A DNA stretch of 64,000 nt from Synaphobranchus kaupii (GCA_029718625.1 CM056391.1:24430141-24494140), one strand, 5' to 3'. Positions 33,480 to 44,717 are shown, counted from the stretch's first letter. Made by a program: numbers and translations. Notes: generated by a model not told the origin, from the sequence alone.

Positions 33480-36400
33480 GAGCCATCAGTTACTATCAAC
33501 TGTGCAGAGGAGCCAGAAGTTACCATGGACTGCGAGAGCCAGTTGCCATCGACTGTGCAGAGGAGCCAGTAGTTACCATCAACTGCGCAGAGGAGCCTGC
33601 AGTTACCATGAATTGCGCAGAGGAGCCAGCAGTTACCATAGACTGCGCAAAGGAGCCATCAGTTACCATTAACTGCGCAGAGGAGCCAGCAATTACTATC
33701 GACTGTGCAGAGCCAGTTACCTTTAACAGTGCAGAGGAACCAGCAGTTACCACCAACTACGCAGAGAAGTCAGCAGTCACTATCGACTGCGCAGAGCCAG
33801 TTATCATCGACTGTGCAGAGCCAGTCACTATCGACTAAGCAGAGCCAGTTACCATCGACTGTGCAAAGCAGCTAGCAGTTACCATCCACTGCACAGAGGA
33901 GCTATCAGTTACCATCACCTGTGCACTGGAGCTAGTAATTACCATCGACTGCATAGAGGAGCCAGCAGTTACTGTCGACTGCGCAGAACCAGTCACCTTC
34001 GAATACGCAGAGCCAGTTACTATCAAATGTGCAGAGCCAGTTACCACTAACTGCACAGTGGAGCCAGCAGTTACCATCGGCTGCGTAGAGGGGCCAGCAG
34101 TTACCATCGACTGTGCAGGGCCAGTTACAATCGACTGCGCAGTGCCAGTTAACAACCACTGCGCAGAGGAGCCAGCAGTTACCATCAACTGCAAGGAGCC
34201 AGTTACCATCTGCGCAGAGCCAGTAACAATCGACTGTGCAGAAGCAGTAACAATTGACTGGGCAGATCCAGTCACTAACAACTTTGAAGAGCCAGTTACC
34301 ATCAACTGCATAGAGGGGCCAGCATTTATCATTGACTGCGCAATGTGAGTTACTATCAACTGCGAAGAGCTAGTTACCATCAACTGCGTAGAGGGGCCAG
34401 CAGTTATCATTGACTGCACAATGCCAGTTACTGTCAACTGCAAAGAGCCAGTTACTTTCGACTGCGCAGAGGAGCCATCACGTACTATCAACTGTGCAGA
34501 GGAGCCTGCAGTTATCATCAATTGCACAGAGGAGCCAGCAGTTACTATGGACTGCGCAGAGAAGCCAGCAGTTACTATTGACTGCGTTGAACCAGTCACT
34601 ATCAACTGCGAAGAGCGAGTTACTATTGACTGCGCAGAACCAGTTACCATCAACTGTGAAGAGCCAGTTACCATCAACTGCATAGAGGGGCCAGCAGTTA
34701 TCATTGACTGCATAATGCCAGTTACTATCGACTGCGCAGAGGAGCCATCAGGTACCATCAACTGCGCAGAAGAGCCTGCAGTTACCATCAATTGCGCAGA
34801 GGAGCCAGCAGTTACTATGGACAGTGCAGAGGAGCCAGCAGTTACTATCGACTGCGCAGAACCAGTCACTATCGACTGCGAAGAGCCAGTTACTATTGAC
34901 TGTGCAGAACCAGTTACCATCGACTGTGCAGAGCCAGTTACCATGAACTGCGCAGTGGAGCCAGCAGTTACCATCGACTGCGTAGAGGGGCCAGCAGATA
35001 CCGTCGACTGTGGAAAGTCAGTTACCAACAACTGCACAGAGCCAGTTAACATCGACTGCGCAGTGGAGCCAGAAGTTCCCATCGACTGCGTAGAGGAGCT
35101 ATCAGTTACCATCAACTGCAAGGAGCCAGTTACCATCAACTGCACAGAGCTAGTAACAGTCGACTGTGCAGAAGCAGTAACCATTGACTGGGAAGATCCA
35201 GTCACTAACAACTGTGAAGAGCCAGTTACCATCAACTGCATAGAGGGGCCAGCACTTATCATTGACTGCACAATGTGAGTTACTATCAACTGCGAAGAGC
35301 CAGTTACCATCAACTGCGTAGAGGGGCCAGCAGTTATCATTGACTGCACAATGCCAGCTACTGTCAACTGCAAAGAGCCAGTTACTATCGACTGCGCAGA
35401 GGAGCCATCACATACTATCAACTGTGCAGAGGAGCCTGCAGTTATCATCAATTGCGCAAAGGAGCCAGCAGTTACTATGGACTGCGCAGAAAAGCCAGCA
35501 GTTACTATTGACTGCATTGAACCAGTCACTACCAACTGCGAAGAGCGAGTTACTATTGACTGCGCAGAACCAGTTACCATCAACTGTGAAGAGCCAGTTA
35601 CCACCAACTGCGCAGTGGAGCCAGCAGTTCCCATCGACTGCATAGAGGGGCCAGCAGATACCGTCGACTGTGGAGAGCCAGTTACCATCGACTGCACAGA
35701 GCCAGTTAACATCGACTGCGTAAAGGGGCCAGCAGTTACTATCGACTGTGCAGGGCCAGTTACGATCGACTGTCCAGTGCCAGTTAACAATGACTGTGCA
35801 AAACCAGTAACTATTGACTGTGCAGATCCAGTCACTAACAACTGTGAAGAGCCAGTTACCATCAACTGCGTAGAGGGGCCGGCAGTTATCATTGACTGCG
35901 CAATGCCAGTTACTATCAACTACGAGGAGCCAGTTACCATCAACTGCGTAGAGGGGCCAGCAGTTATCATTGACTAAGTAATGCCAGTTACTATCGACTG
36001 CGCAGAGGAGCCATCAGGTACCATCAACTGCGCATAAGAGCCTGCAGTTACCATCAATTGCGCAGAGGAGCCAGCAGTTACTATGGACAGTGCAGAGGAG
36101 CCAGCAGTTACTATGGACAGTGCAGAGGAGCCAGCAGTTACTATAGACCGCCGCAGAACCAGTCACTATCGACTGCGAAGAGCCAGTTACTATTGACTGT
36201 GCAGAACCAGTTACCATCGACTGTGCAGAGCCAGTTACCATGAACTGCGCAGTGGAGCCAGCAGTTACCATCGACTGCGTAGAGGGGCCAGCAGATACCG
36301 TCGACTGTGGAAAGCCAGTTACCAACGACTGCACAGAGCCAGTTTACATCGACTGCATAGAGGGGCCAGAAGTTACCATAGACTGCGCAGGGCCAGTTAC

Positions 36401-39338
36401 TATTGACTGTGCAGTGCCAGTTAACAAGGACTGTGCAGAAGCAGTAACCATTAACTGTGCAGATCCAGTCACTAACAACTGTGAAGAGCCAGTTACCATC
36501 AACTGTGTAGAGGTGCCAGCAGTTACCATCAACTGTGCAGTGGAGCCAGCAATTGCTATCGAATGTGTAGAGGATCCAGCAGTAACTGTCGACTGCGCAG
36601 AACCAGTCACTATCGACTACGCAGAGCCAGGTACCATCAACTGCGCAGTGGAGCCAGCAGTTTCCATCGACTGTGTAGAGGGTCCAGCAGTTACCATCGA
36701 CTGTGCAGAACCAGTAACTATCGACTACGCAGAGCCTGGTGTTACCATTGACTGTCCAGAGCTAGGTACCATCAACTGCGCAGATGATTCAACAAACACT
36801 ATTGACTACACAGAGCCAATCACTTTTGACTGTGCAAAGCCATGCACTATCGACTGCGCAGATCCAGTCACTAACAACTCTGAAGAGCCAGTTACTATCG
36901 ACTGTGCAGAGCCAGTTACTATCAACTCCATAGAGGGACCAGCAGTTACCATCAACTGCACAGTGCCAGTTAGCATCAACTGCGCTGAGGATCCAGCTGT
37001 TACCATCAACTGCGCAGAGCCAGTCAGCAAGAATTGCCAAGAGCCAGTTACCATTGACTGCGCAGTGCCAGTTAGCATCAACTGCGCTGAGGAGCCAGCT
37101 GTTACCATGGACTGCCCAGAGCCAGTTACCATCAACTGCGCCGAGGAGCCAGTAGTTACCATCAACTGCGCAGAGGAGCCTGCAGTTACCATCAATTGCA
37201 CAGAGGAGCCAGCAGTTACCATGGACTGTGCAGAGGCGCCATAAGTTACCATCACCTGCGCAGAAGAGCCAGCAGTTACCATCGACTGTGCAGAGCCAGT
37301 TACCATCAACTGCGCAGAGGAGCTAATAGTTACCATCAACTGCGCAGAGGAGCCTGCCGTTACCATTAATTGCGCAGAGGAGCCAGCAGTTACCATGGAC
37401 TGCGCAGAGGAGCCATCAGTTACTATCAACTGTGGAGAAGAGCCAGAAGTTACTATCAACTTCGCAGAGGAACCAGCAGTTACTATCGACTGCGTAGAGC
37501 CAGTTACCATTAACTGTGCAGAGGAACCAGCAGTTACCACCGACGGCGCAGAGAAGTCAGCAGTCCCTATCGACTGCGCAGAGCCAGTTACTATCGACTG
37601 CGCAGAGGAGCCAGCAGTTACTATCAACTGTGCAGAGCCAGTTACCATGGACTGCACAGAGGTGCCAGCAGTTACCATTAACTGTGCAGTGGAGCCAGCA
37701 ATTATCATCGACTGTGCAGAGCCAGTCACCATTGACTGCGCAGAGCCAGTTACTATCAACTGCGCAGAGGAGCCAGCAGTTACCATAAACTGCACAGAGG
37801 AGCCAGCAGTTACTATCAACTGCGCAGGGGAGCCAGCAGTTACCATTGACTGCGCAGAGGAGCCAGCAGCTACCATCAACTGTGCAGAGGAGACAGCCAT
37901 TACTATTACCTGCGCAGATGAGCTGTCCCTTATGGCCGGTACAGACTAGGAAGAACAAATAAAGAAGAAAAATAAGAAGAAATGGTCTTTGAAGAAGGGA
38001 AAGAAAGGGACAAAGGCAACATCAGTGTCTCCAGAGAAGATGGTCCTGTCCACTGGCTGCACAGACCAGCCTGCTGTTATCATCAAGTGCGCAGAGCCAG
38101 TCACTATTGACTGCGCAGGGGAGCCAGCATTTACCATTGACTGCGCAGCGGAGCCAGCAGCTATCATCAACTGCACAGAGGAGCCAGCCTTTACTATTAA
38201 CTGCGCAGAGGAGCTGTCCCTTATGGCCGGTACAGACTAGGAAGAACAAATAAAGAAGAAAAATAAGAAGAAATGGTCTTTGAAGAAGGGAAAGAAAGGG
38301 ACAAAGGCAACATCAGTGTCTCCAGAGAAGTTGGTCCTGTCCACTGGCTGCACAGACCAGCCTGCTGTTATCATCAAGTGCGCAGAGCCAGTCACTGTTG
38401 ACTGCGCAGAGCTAGTCACTATTGACTGCACAGAGCCAGTTACCATTGACTGCGCAGAGGAGTCAGCAGTCACTTTCGACTGAGCAGAGCCAGTTACCAT
38501 TGACTGCGCAGAGGAGCCAGCAGTTACCATTAACTGTGATGAGCGAGTCACTATCGACTGCACAGAGCCAGTTACCATCGACTGCACAGAGGAGCCAGCA
38601 GTTACCATCAACTATGCAGAGGAGCCAGCAGTTACTATCGACTGCACAGAGGAGCCAACAGTTACCATCGACTGTGCAGAGGAGCCAGCAGTTACTATCA
38701 ACTGCGCAGAGGAGCCAGCAGTTACTATCGACTGCGCAGAGGAGCCAGAAGTTACTATCGACTGCGCCGGGGAGCCAGCAGTTACTATCAATTGCAGGAG
38801 CCAGCAGTTACTATCGACTGCGCAAAGGAGCCAGCAGTTAGCATCGACTGCACAGAGGAGCTGTCCCTTAAGGCCTGTACAAATCAGGAAGAACAAATAA
38901 AGAAGAAAAAAGAAGAAGAAATGGTCTTTGAAGAAAGGAAGGAAAGGGACAAAGGCAACATCAGTGTCTCCAGAGAAGACGGTCCTGTCCAGTGACTGCA
39001 CAGACCAGCCTGCTGTTACTATCGACAACGCAGACCAGCCTGCTGTTACCATTCACTCCGCAGAGCTTCTTACCATTGATTGCATAGAGCCGTCATCCCT
39101 GGCTATGGATCATACTGACCAAGAAAAAGACAAAAATAAGAAGAAAAACAAATGGTCTTTAAAGAAAGGAAAGAAAGAGACAAGGGCAACATCGGAGTCC
39201 CTGACTGAGCCAGTCCTGCCTATCGACTGCGCAGAGCAGACACCGCTCCTGACTATCGACCTGCACAGAGCAGAGATCGGCTCTTCCCATTGGCTGCATC
39301 AAGAACCATGCTTTGTCCATTGACTGCACAGAATCAAG
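33480..39338 (+). repeat. 5.9-kb coding-type minisatellite upstream of the USP exons
   Basis: A long array of two related units: 24 bp encoding EPVTIDCA and 30 bp encoding EEPAVTIDCA, plus variants with GP, VP or NC. Both lengths are multiples of three, so the plus-strand frame is kept over hundreds of codons (for example 34421-35275 and 36240-37241). That frame is broken by stops at 33836, 34346, 35276, 35975, 36035, 37242, 37947, 38238 and 38481, and by frameshifts near 33530, 36148, 38795 and 39261. Longer blocks are themselves duplicated: the segment ending with TGA at 34346 recurs 930 bp later. The last unit, IDCTES plus AG, splices in phase to the USP exon at 39447. I read it as a once-coding repeat exon that is now decaying. 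An antisense frame is also open for 694 codons (33835-35919). Confidence 0.85.
37909..39220 (+). repeat. Lys-rich spacer modules within the minisatellite
   Basis: Four copies (about 37921, 38212, 38864 and 39105) of a block that reads ELSLMAGTD, stop or Q, EEQIKKKNKKKWSLKKGKKG and TKATSVSPEK. The first two copies have TAG where the third and fourth have CAG. The first two are nearly identical over about 290 bp. The block looks like a basic, nuclear-localisation-like linker, though that is only inferred from composition. Confidence 0.75.
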
Positions 39339-39446
39339 GTAGTGTTTTTAACTTTTTAATTTTGGCAATTATGTTTGCTGCTCAGGAACTCAATTTCTAA
39401 GAACAAATTGAAACATGTTCATCCTTTACTCACTTCTGTTCCATAG

Positions 39447-39536
39447 GCTGGAATTCCAAAGCTCAAGGAAGATCCAGGAGGAACACATCAGCCAGGACAA
39501 GTACCGGAGGAACAGGATTGATCACACTGTCCTTGG
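39447..39536 (+). CDS. USP exon 1 (upstream linker)
   Basis: 90 bp, acceptor GTTCCATAG, donor GTAAGA. In the USP frame it reads LEFQSSRKIQEEHISQDKYR then RNRIDHTVLG. Both splice phases (2) fit the minisatellite end and the Cys-box exon. Confidence 0.75.
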
Positions 39537-39732
39537 GTAAGAATGACAGTCAGTTCATTCAAAGTGTGTGATGGAAGTTCCTGAATGTGCTGCTTGGTGT
39601 TTAAGAAAAACCAAGCAGTTGGTCCATCTTTAGCATTCATTTTCTATAGTGTTCTTACATTTAATACAAAATTATTATTGATCAGAGCTCTATTATATGC
39701 TGTATATTATTATACTATTTAGGGAGTATGTA

Positions 39733-40269
39733 CAGTTGAAGTCGGAAGTTTACATCCACTTAGGTTGAAGTCATTAAAACTCATTTTTAACCACTCCACA
39801 GATTCCATGTTAGCAAACTATAGTGTGGGCAAGTCAGTTAGGACATGTGCATGACACAAGTAATTTTTTCAACAATTGTTTACAGACAGATTATTTCACT
39901 TTTAATTCACTATATCACAACTCCAGTGGGTCAGAAGTTTACATACACTAAGTTGACTGTGCCTTTAGATTTTTTATATTTGGTCGCATATCCTTTGCAT
40001 ACCATGACTTCCTGATGTCTGTGACCCAACAACATCAAAAGACTGTTGATATCTTATTTTCTGGTACTCTTACAAGCGATACTATAATGTCTCTGCATTT
40101 GAATGGATCTCTATGGGAATTGGGGGGTGGGACTAGATTTAGCTGTAAATTACACTGGCTTTAACTGACTTGCCAACACTATAGTTTGCGAACATAAAAT
40201 CTGTGGAGTGGTTAAAAATTAGGTTTAATGACTTCAACCTAAGTGTATGTAAACTTCCAATTTCAACTG
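39733..40269. mobile_element. Sleeping Beauty-type Tc1 element, deletion derivative
   Basis: Starts CAGTTGAAGTCGGAAGTT with TA flanks. The left end carries the inner repeat GTGGGTCAGAAGTTTACATA, giving the long IR/DR structure of this family, and the right end mirrors the outer part. No transposase remains. The middle (about 39975-40165) is a segment also found at 46712-46893. Confidence 0.88.
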
Positions 40270-40538
40270 TATAGATCGGGAGTTAGTATGTAGAATAGAA
40301 TTGGTGTGCAATCTGGACTACTTGATTTTCATACACTTCCATCCTATATCATTTGATTGTATTATTTCTGCACCTTCCCACCTCCTGTCTCTGAGACCCT
40401 TGGTGTCAGTCTCTGTGTGGAAAACTATGTCAGTTCCTGTATTGAATATATAAAACATGCCTATTTAGTGAGTGAATTACCTGTTATTACCTAACTTCTG
40501 TACAGTAATAAAGGGATGTGTTCATGTCTCTGCCACAG

Positions 40539-40637
40539 GTTCCCAAACATCGGGAACACCTGTCTCCAAATATTCATCCAGGACATCAGGAGAGAGGAGA
40601 GCTGCTGGAGGTCAAATCTGACCACACATTTACTGAA
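40539..40637 (+). CDS. USP exon 2 with Cys box
   Basis: 99 bp encoding FPNIGNTCLQIFIQDIRREE and a W-containing helix. Catalytic Cys is in GNTC. Intact USPs normally continue YMN here; this copy goes straight to LQ, so about five residues are missing. Confidence 0.8.
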
Positions 40638-41007
40638 GTATGTAGATATCTATGGTTATTCTCATCTGTAGATACCAGTGCTGTTATGGATATACCTTTT
40701 ATGTCAGTTTTTTTTTGTTGTTGTCTTGGCCGTGGATCAGAGGTGGGAAAGGAATTGTGAATTTTTAGGCAAGTTCTGCTTTTAAAAATGTACTGAGCCC
40801 AAGTATTTTTCACACTGACATTTTAACTGTGTTTATTGAAGAGCTTGTGAATGGCAGCTGAGAACTGCTTTTGTGCCCCTATATGAAATGTTTTAGTCAC
40901 AGGTGTAATTTATGGACTCCCAACACTGGTCCTGGGGCTACACTGTGTGTGCTGGGTTTCGTTCCAGCCGTAATTACCCTAATCTCAATTGTTGTCGCCC
41001 CCTGCAG

Positions 41008-41131
41008 GTGCCTAGCAGATCTGCAGTCAGCACGGGCCAGCTGTAGCAGAGAGCGAAAGATCAGCCTGCTGAAGACCCTGAAACGGACCATCGCAGCCAA
41101 CTACAGCGACTTCTGTGGGGATGAGCAGTAC
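41008..41131 (+). CDS. USP exon 3
   Basis: 124 bp after CCCCCTGCAG, before GTGAGA. Encodes KCLADLQSARASCSRERKIS, LLKTLKRTIAANYSDF and CGDEQY. The DEQ leads into the AHEFL box of the next exon. Confidence 0.8.
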
Positions 41132-41139
41132 GTGAGAGA

Positions 41140-41145
41140 CACATG

Positions 41146-41189
<44 letters not shown>

Positions 41190-41210
41190 CACGCACACAT
41201 ACACACATAC
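41140..41210 (+). repeat. (CA)n microsatellite
   Basis: Starts nine bases after the USP exon 3 splice donor and includes imperfect ATGCACGC units at both sides. Confidence 0.95.
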
Positions 41211-41550
41211 CCCACGGTTCTTCAGATGTAGTGCATACAGGCTACATATTTGCCACAAACTATAAAACAAATGTATAAGATGTTTTTTAAATAAAGTAAT
41301 TGCCTGATAGACAGATTGATTAACTCACATTTTTATGTTAAGTGCCATAGTGCAACAGGGAGATTGATGATGTTGTGCTTTAGGTAACAAATCAAATTAG
41401 ATTGAGGATATGGTGTATGATTTGTAGGTAATAATAACTAATAAACCAATGTCTCCAAAGGCAAGGGCCTGCTAACTATGTATCCAAGGTCACTGTTGAA
41501 GCCTGCCTGACACCCTTTCCTTCCCTCATGGGCTTTCCCTCTTCCTGCAG

Positions 41551-41625
41551 GGTGCTCATGAGTTCCTCAGTGTTCTCCTGTCCCAGATTAAATCGTCAAA
41601 TAAAAACAGCAAACAGGATTTTTGG
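41551..41625 (+). CDS. USP exon 4 with AHEFL box (3' end uncertain)
   Basis: After CTTCCTGCAG it reads GAHEFLSVLLSQIKS, the QDAHEFL-type box of USPs. A GTCAGT at 41626 could be the donor. A stretch of about 32 bp from its end is repeated at 41662-41693, and the following sequence resembles a dispersed repeat. Confidence 0.65.
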
Positions 41626-41693
41626 GTCAGTTCCATTTCAATTGTGTCCATTCAGGAAGTAAAATCGTCAAATAAAAACAGCAAACAGGATTT
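41590..41693 (+). repeat. 72-bp-spaced duplication of the exon end
   Basis: AAATCGTCAAATAAAAACAG and following bases occur twice, 72 bp apart, copying the 3' end of the USP exon into the intron. Confidence 0.85.
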
Positions 41694-41803
41694 CTTTTAA
41701 TTCATGAGTTGAATTTCATTCGTTTTCCTGAATGGAATTGACTCCATCCCCAGCCCTGCCTGTGATTGTGCATTTCTGTGTCTCTGTGGTTTCCTCTCCA
41801 AAG

Positions 41804-41905
41804 CTGTGGGGACAAGGTGTCTAAAACAGAGTCCTACAACTGTCTGTCTGTGGACTTAGTCCCTGAGGGCTCCACACAGGACCGTTTGGCACACTCTACT
41901 TCAAG
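41804..41905 (+). CDS. USP exon 5 (fingers), frameshifted
   Basis: Reads CGDKVSKTESYNCLSVDLVP and EGSTQDRLA, then TGGCACACTCTACTTCAAG. Dropping one CA would give LYFK in the frame the next exon needs, so a two-base insertion is inferred. GTAAGT donor. Confidence 0.75.
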
Positions 41906-42092
41906 GTAAGTGTCCATCTGGGAGCCCACTACTGACACATGGAGCACCATCACTAGCAACATCACCACCACTGTCAATACCAAAACATTGCATTTGTCTG
42001 TGAGCTTTGTGGTGTGTGAGGTCAGTGCTGAGTTATTGTTACTGTGTTTTGTGGTTTGTGAGCTCTGTGCTTTGTTGTCACCGGTCTGTGAG

Positions 42093-42163
42093 GTAGAGTG
42101 TCAGTGCCATTGGTGCTATGGGCAGTTGGCTTCTGTGGAGCAGAAGTTGCAGTCCCTGCCTCA
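42093..42163 (+). CDS. USP exon 6
   Basis: 71 bp, VECQCHWCYGQLASVEQKLQ then SLP. The Cys residues are those of the USP zinc finger. GTAAGT donor. Confidence 0.75.
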
Positions 42164-42256
42164 GTAAGTACAGCTTCCTCCCCTCTCTGTCAGTCCTTCT
42201 GTCTTTCCGTATATCTATCCTGGTTAAATAAAGGATTCCTGTGTGCATCTGTGCAG

Positions 42257-42465
42257 AGTGCTGGTTGTGCAGCTGAAGCGGTTCAGCCTGAACTCCAGAG
42301 GGGACCTAGTGAAGCTGCACGACCGGCTCCACATCGCCCCACAGTTTTGCCTGCAGGCCCACAGCAGGGTCAATGTACACAGGGCAGGGATGCCCAAGCC
42401 CCACCTGACCCAAGGGGACTGCTATGAGACCTACTTTTCACCAGAGGGTGCTGTTCCCTTTACAG
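42257..42465 (+). CDS. USP exon 7 (LKRF strand)
   Basis: 209 bp, begins VLVVQLKRFSLNSRGDLVKL, a highly conserved USP strand, and ends FSPEGAVPFTG before GTAGTT. It leaves one base, which does not fit the exon at 43389 but would fit a direct join to 45130. Confidence 0.8.
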
Positions 42466-43008
42466 GTAGTTTTTGAGGCATTCCATACCTTTTTACCTCC
42501 TGTGATGTGGAAAACAAGTTAGTGCTGGAGTAGTGCCACAAGTTAGTCTCTGCTGGTTTTTGGTGTGTTTCCACACAAGTCCTTGATTAGTTATTATAAC
42601 TACATACACCTTGGTTCAAAGGCCTATATTGGCTGCTGGTTAAGAAGAAACCACAGAAACCTGCTGGCACTGTGACACTGCAGAACCTCTAACTCAGTGT
42701 TAAAGGCCCACATGTATCAGCATTCTCTTCCTGGTATTAGTATCTGAAACGCCCACAAAACGTTAGGAAAGGGCAGTGATGTAGGTTTTTTTGAAAAGAC
42801 AGGGACCCCGCTCCCTGTCTACGGTGTATGGTACACATTCGGATTGCGACTCCGACAAATTATGCAAAAGCATACGTCATGTCACGACGGAAAACGTTTT
42901 ACTAAGAACTCGGAAACATCACATTTAAACCCATATGCATACTTTGACCAAATTAGCAATATTTTGACTTGAACCAGTATGGAACATATTTGAAAAGTTC
43001 CAGGATAG

Positions 43009-43234
43009 CATTACATTACATTACAGGCATTTAGCAGACGCTCTTATCCAGAGGGACTTCACAAGTTTTTTTTAAATTATAATAATTTTTTTAACATGGC
43101 ATCCATTTATACAGCTGGATGTTTTGTACTGAAGCAATTCAGATTAAGTACCTTGCGCAATGGCAGTGTCCTACCTGGGAATTGAATTGTTTACAAGCCC
43201 AGTGTTCTAACCATTGTACTACACTGCTGTCCTG
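43009..43234 (-). mobile_element. tRNA-derived SINE
   Basis: On the minus strand it opens with a tRNA-like A box (TAGTACAATGGTTAGAACA) and a diverged B box, continues through AAGTCCCTCTGGATAAGAG, and ends in a TGTAA repeat tail at 43010-43025. This matches the general plan of a SINE common in teleosts. Confidence 0.85.
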
Positions 43235-43388
43235 GATGATGTGAAAAGCTCAAAAACACGAAAACTATCCATGCGGGCCTTTAAGAATCCAGAGCAGAGG
43301 GGTAAGTGTGTAGATTCTGGATTCTGTGGTAGTAATGATGAGGCAAGAGGTCTGATGGTGTTTTTGGTTTTCTTTGGTTTCCCCTGAG

Positions 43389-43454
43389 GCTGAAAAGAAG
43401 AGCTCTGTGGAGGGAAGGTCAGCCATCAGAATAGGTCAGGACAGCTGTTCTATG
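43389..43454 (+). CDS. Candidate USP exon 8 (linker)
   Basis: 66 bp behind a strong pyrimidine tract and GAG acceptor, donor GTGAGC. Reads AEKKSSVEGRSAIRIGQDSC and SM. It is in phase with 43583 but not with 42465. Confidence 0.45.
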
Positions 43455-43582
43455 GTGAGCACAGAGGGAGAGGAGAAGGAGGAGGAGGGGTAGTGAAAGA
43501 ATAGATCAGTAGGCAAAGTCTGCTCCTCGCTGGGTTTTGGTTTGTACCTCCTCTGACTGCAGGTCTGTACCATCTCTTCTAG

Positions 43583-43637
43583 AGCGAATATAGAATCACC
43601 AGTGTGCTCTCCCACGTCGGCTCAAATGTGCAACAGG
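43583..43637 (+). CDS. USP exon 9 (SHVG box)
   Basis: 55 bp after CATCTCTTCTAG. Reads SEYRITSVLSHVGSNVQQG, the strand that precedes the catalytic GHY in USPs. It joins 45130 in phase. Its donor GTCACA is non-consensus, a likely weak point. Confidence 0.65.
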
Positions 43638-44190
43638 GTCACAAATCAACAGCTTTGGCTCAAAAAACTCACTTTTGCATAATTTATTTTCAAATGGGAA
43701 TTACTATAATTTCATCAGTATAGGGGGGTAGATATCTATGGGTCCAAAACCCCTATCCAAAACATGTCATAAAATGAATAAAAAAATTGTGTCCATTATA
43801 AAGCATATACATTTGCCTCTTCTGATGGTTTAAGATAAAAACATTGATATCACAGTGTTACATACACCTAAATATGTAGCCTAATCGTTCACTCTTGTAC
43901 CTCAATAAAACATCACTTTTACCTGTACTCTACAGTATGTATACTTTTGCCCCGGGATTGCATTTTTCTGTAATTTTTTTTATAATTTTTTTTAAATTCC
44001 CATTCATAATGACTCCAAGGAAAATGTTTACATCACTCTACCACATATCAGCAGTAGAATTGAGCGCACAGTAAATTGGAATGTGCATTTGCCATGCCCT
44101 AATTGACAAGTATATACGCCATAGCCTATATTATGTGCGATAACATGAAAATAAAATAGCAAAATTTGCTAAATGCTGCCATATGTTCTA

Positions 44191-44717
44191 CACTGCCCGG
44201 CCAAAAAAAAAGTTGCACACTCTAATATTTAGTTGGACCGCCTTTAGCTTTGATTACGGCGCACATTTGTTGTGGCATTGTTTCGACAACCTTATGCAAT
44301 GTCACAACATTTATTTCCATCCAGAGTAGCATAAGATTTTGGCTGAGATCTTGTATTGACGACGGGAGAGTCAAACCACTCCGTAAAGTGTTCTCCAGCA
44401 CATCCCAAAGACTTTCAATGGGGTTAAGGTCAGGAATCTGGTGGCTAATTCATGTGTGAAAATGATTCCTCATGCTCCCTGAACCACTTTCACAATTTGA
44501 GCCCGATGAATCCTGGCATATGCCCATTGATGGGATAACCTGGTCATTCAGTACATTCAGGTACTTCGCTGACTTCATTTTATTGCTGCATAATGTTGCT
44601 GAGCCTAGACCTGACCAACTGAAGCAACCCCAGATCATAACACTGCCTCCAGAGGCTTGTACAGTGGGCACTATGCATGACGGGTGCAATGGCGACTTTT
44701 TTTTTGGCCGGGCAGTG
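44191..44717 (-). mobile_element. Deleted Tc1-like transposon, second copy
   Basis: Same family as 31509-32045, in reverse, with CACTGCCCGGCCAAAAAAA ends and TA on both sides. The minus strand still reads [19 protein letters not shown]. The transposase is not intact. Confidence 0.85.

Noticed and set aside
33835..35919. Calling the 694-codon antisense frame a protein-coding gene
   Set aside because: It is the mirror of a repeat whose coding sense is fixed by splice phase with the USP exons; no start context, splice site or domain supports it.
33480..39338. CRISPR-like array
   Set aside because: Units are contiguous and related to each other with no unique spacers, and the DNA is from a vertebrate.
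41027..41270. Cys/Val-rich frames on the minus strand
   Set aside because: They are translations of the CA microsatellite.
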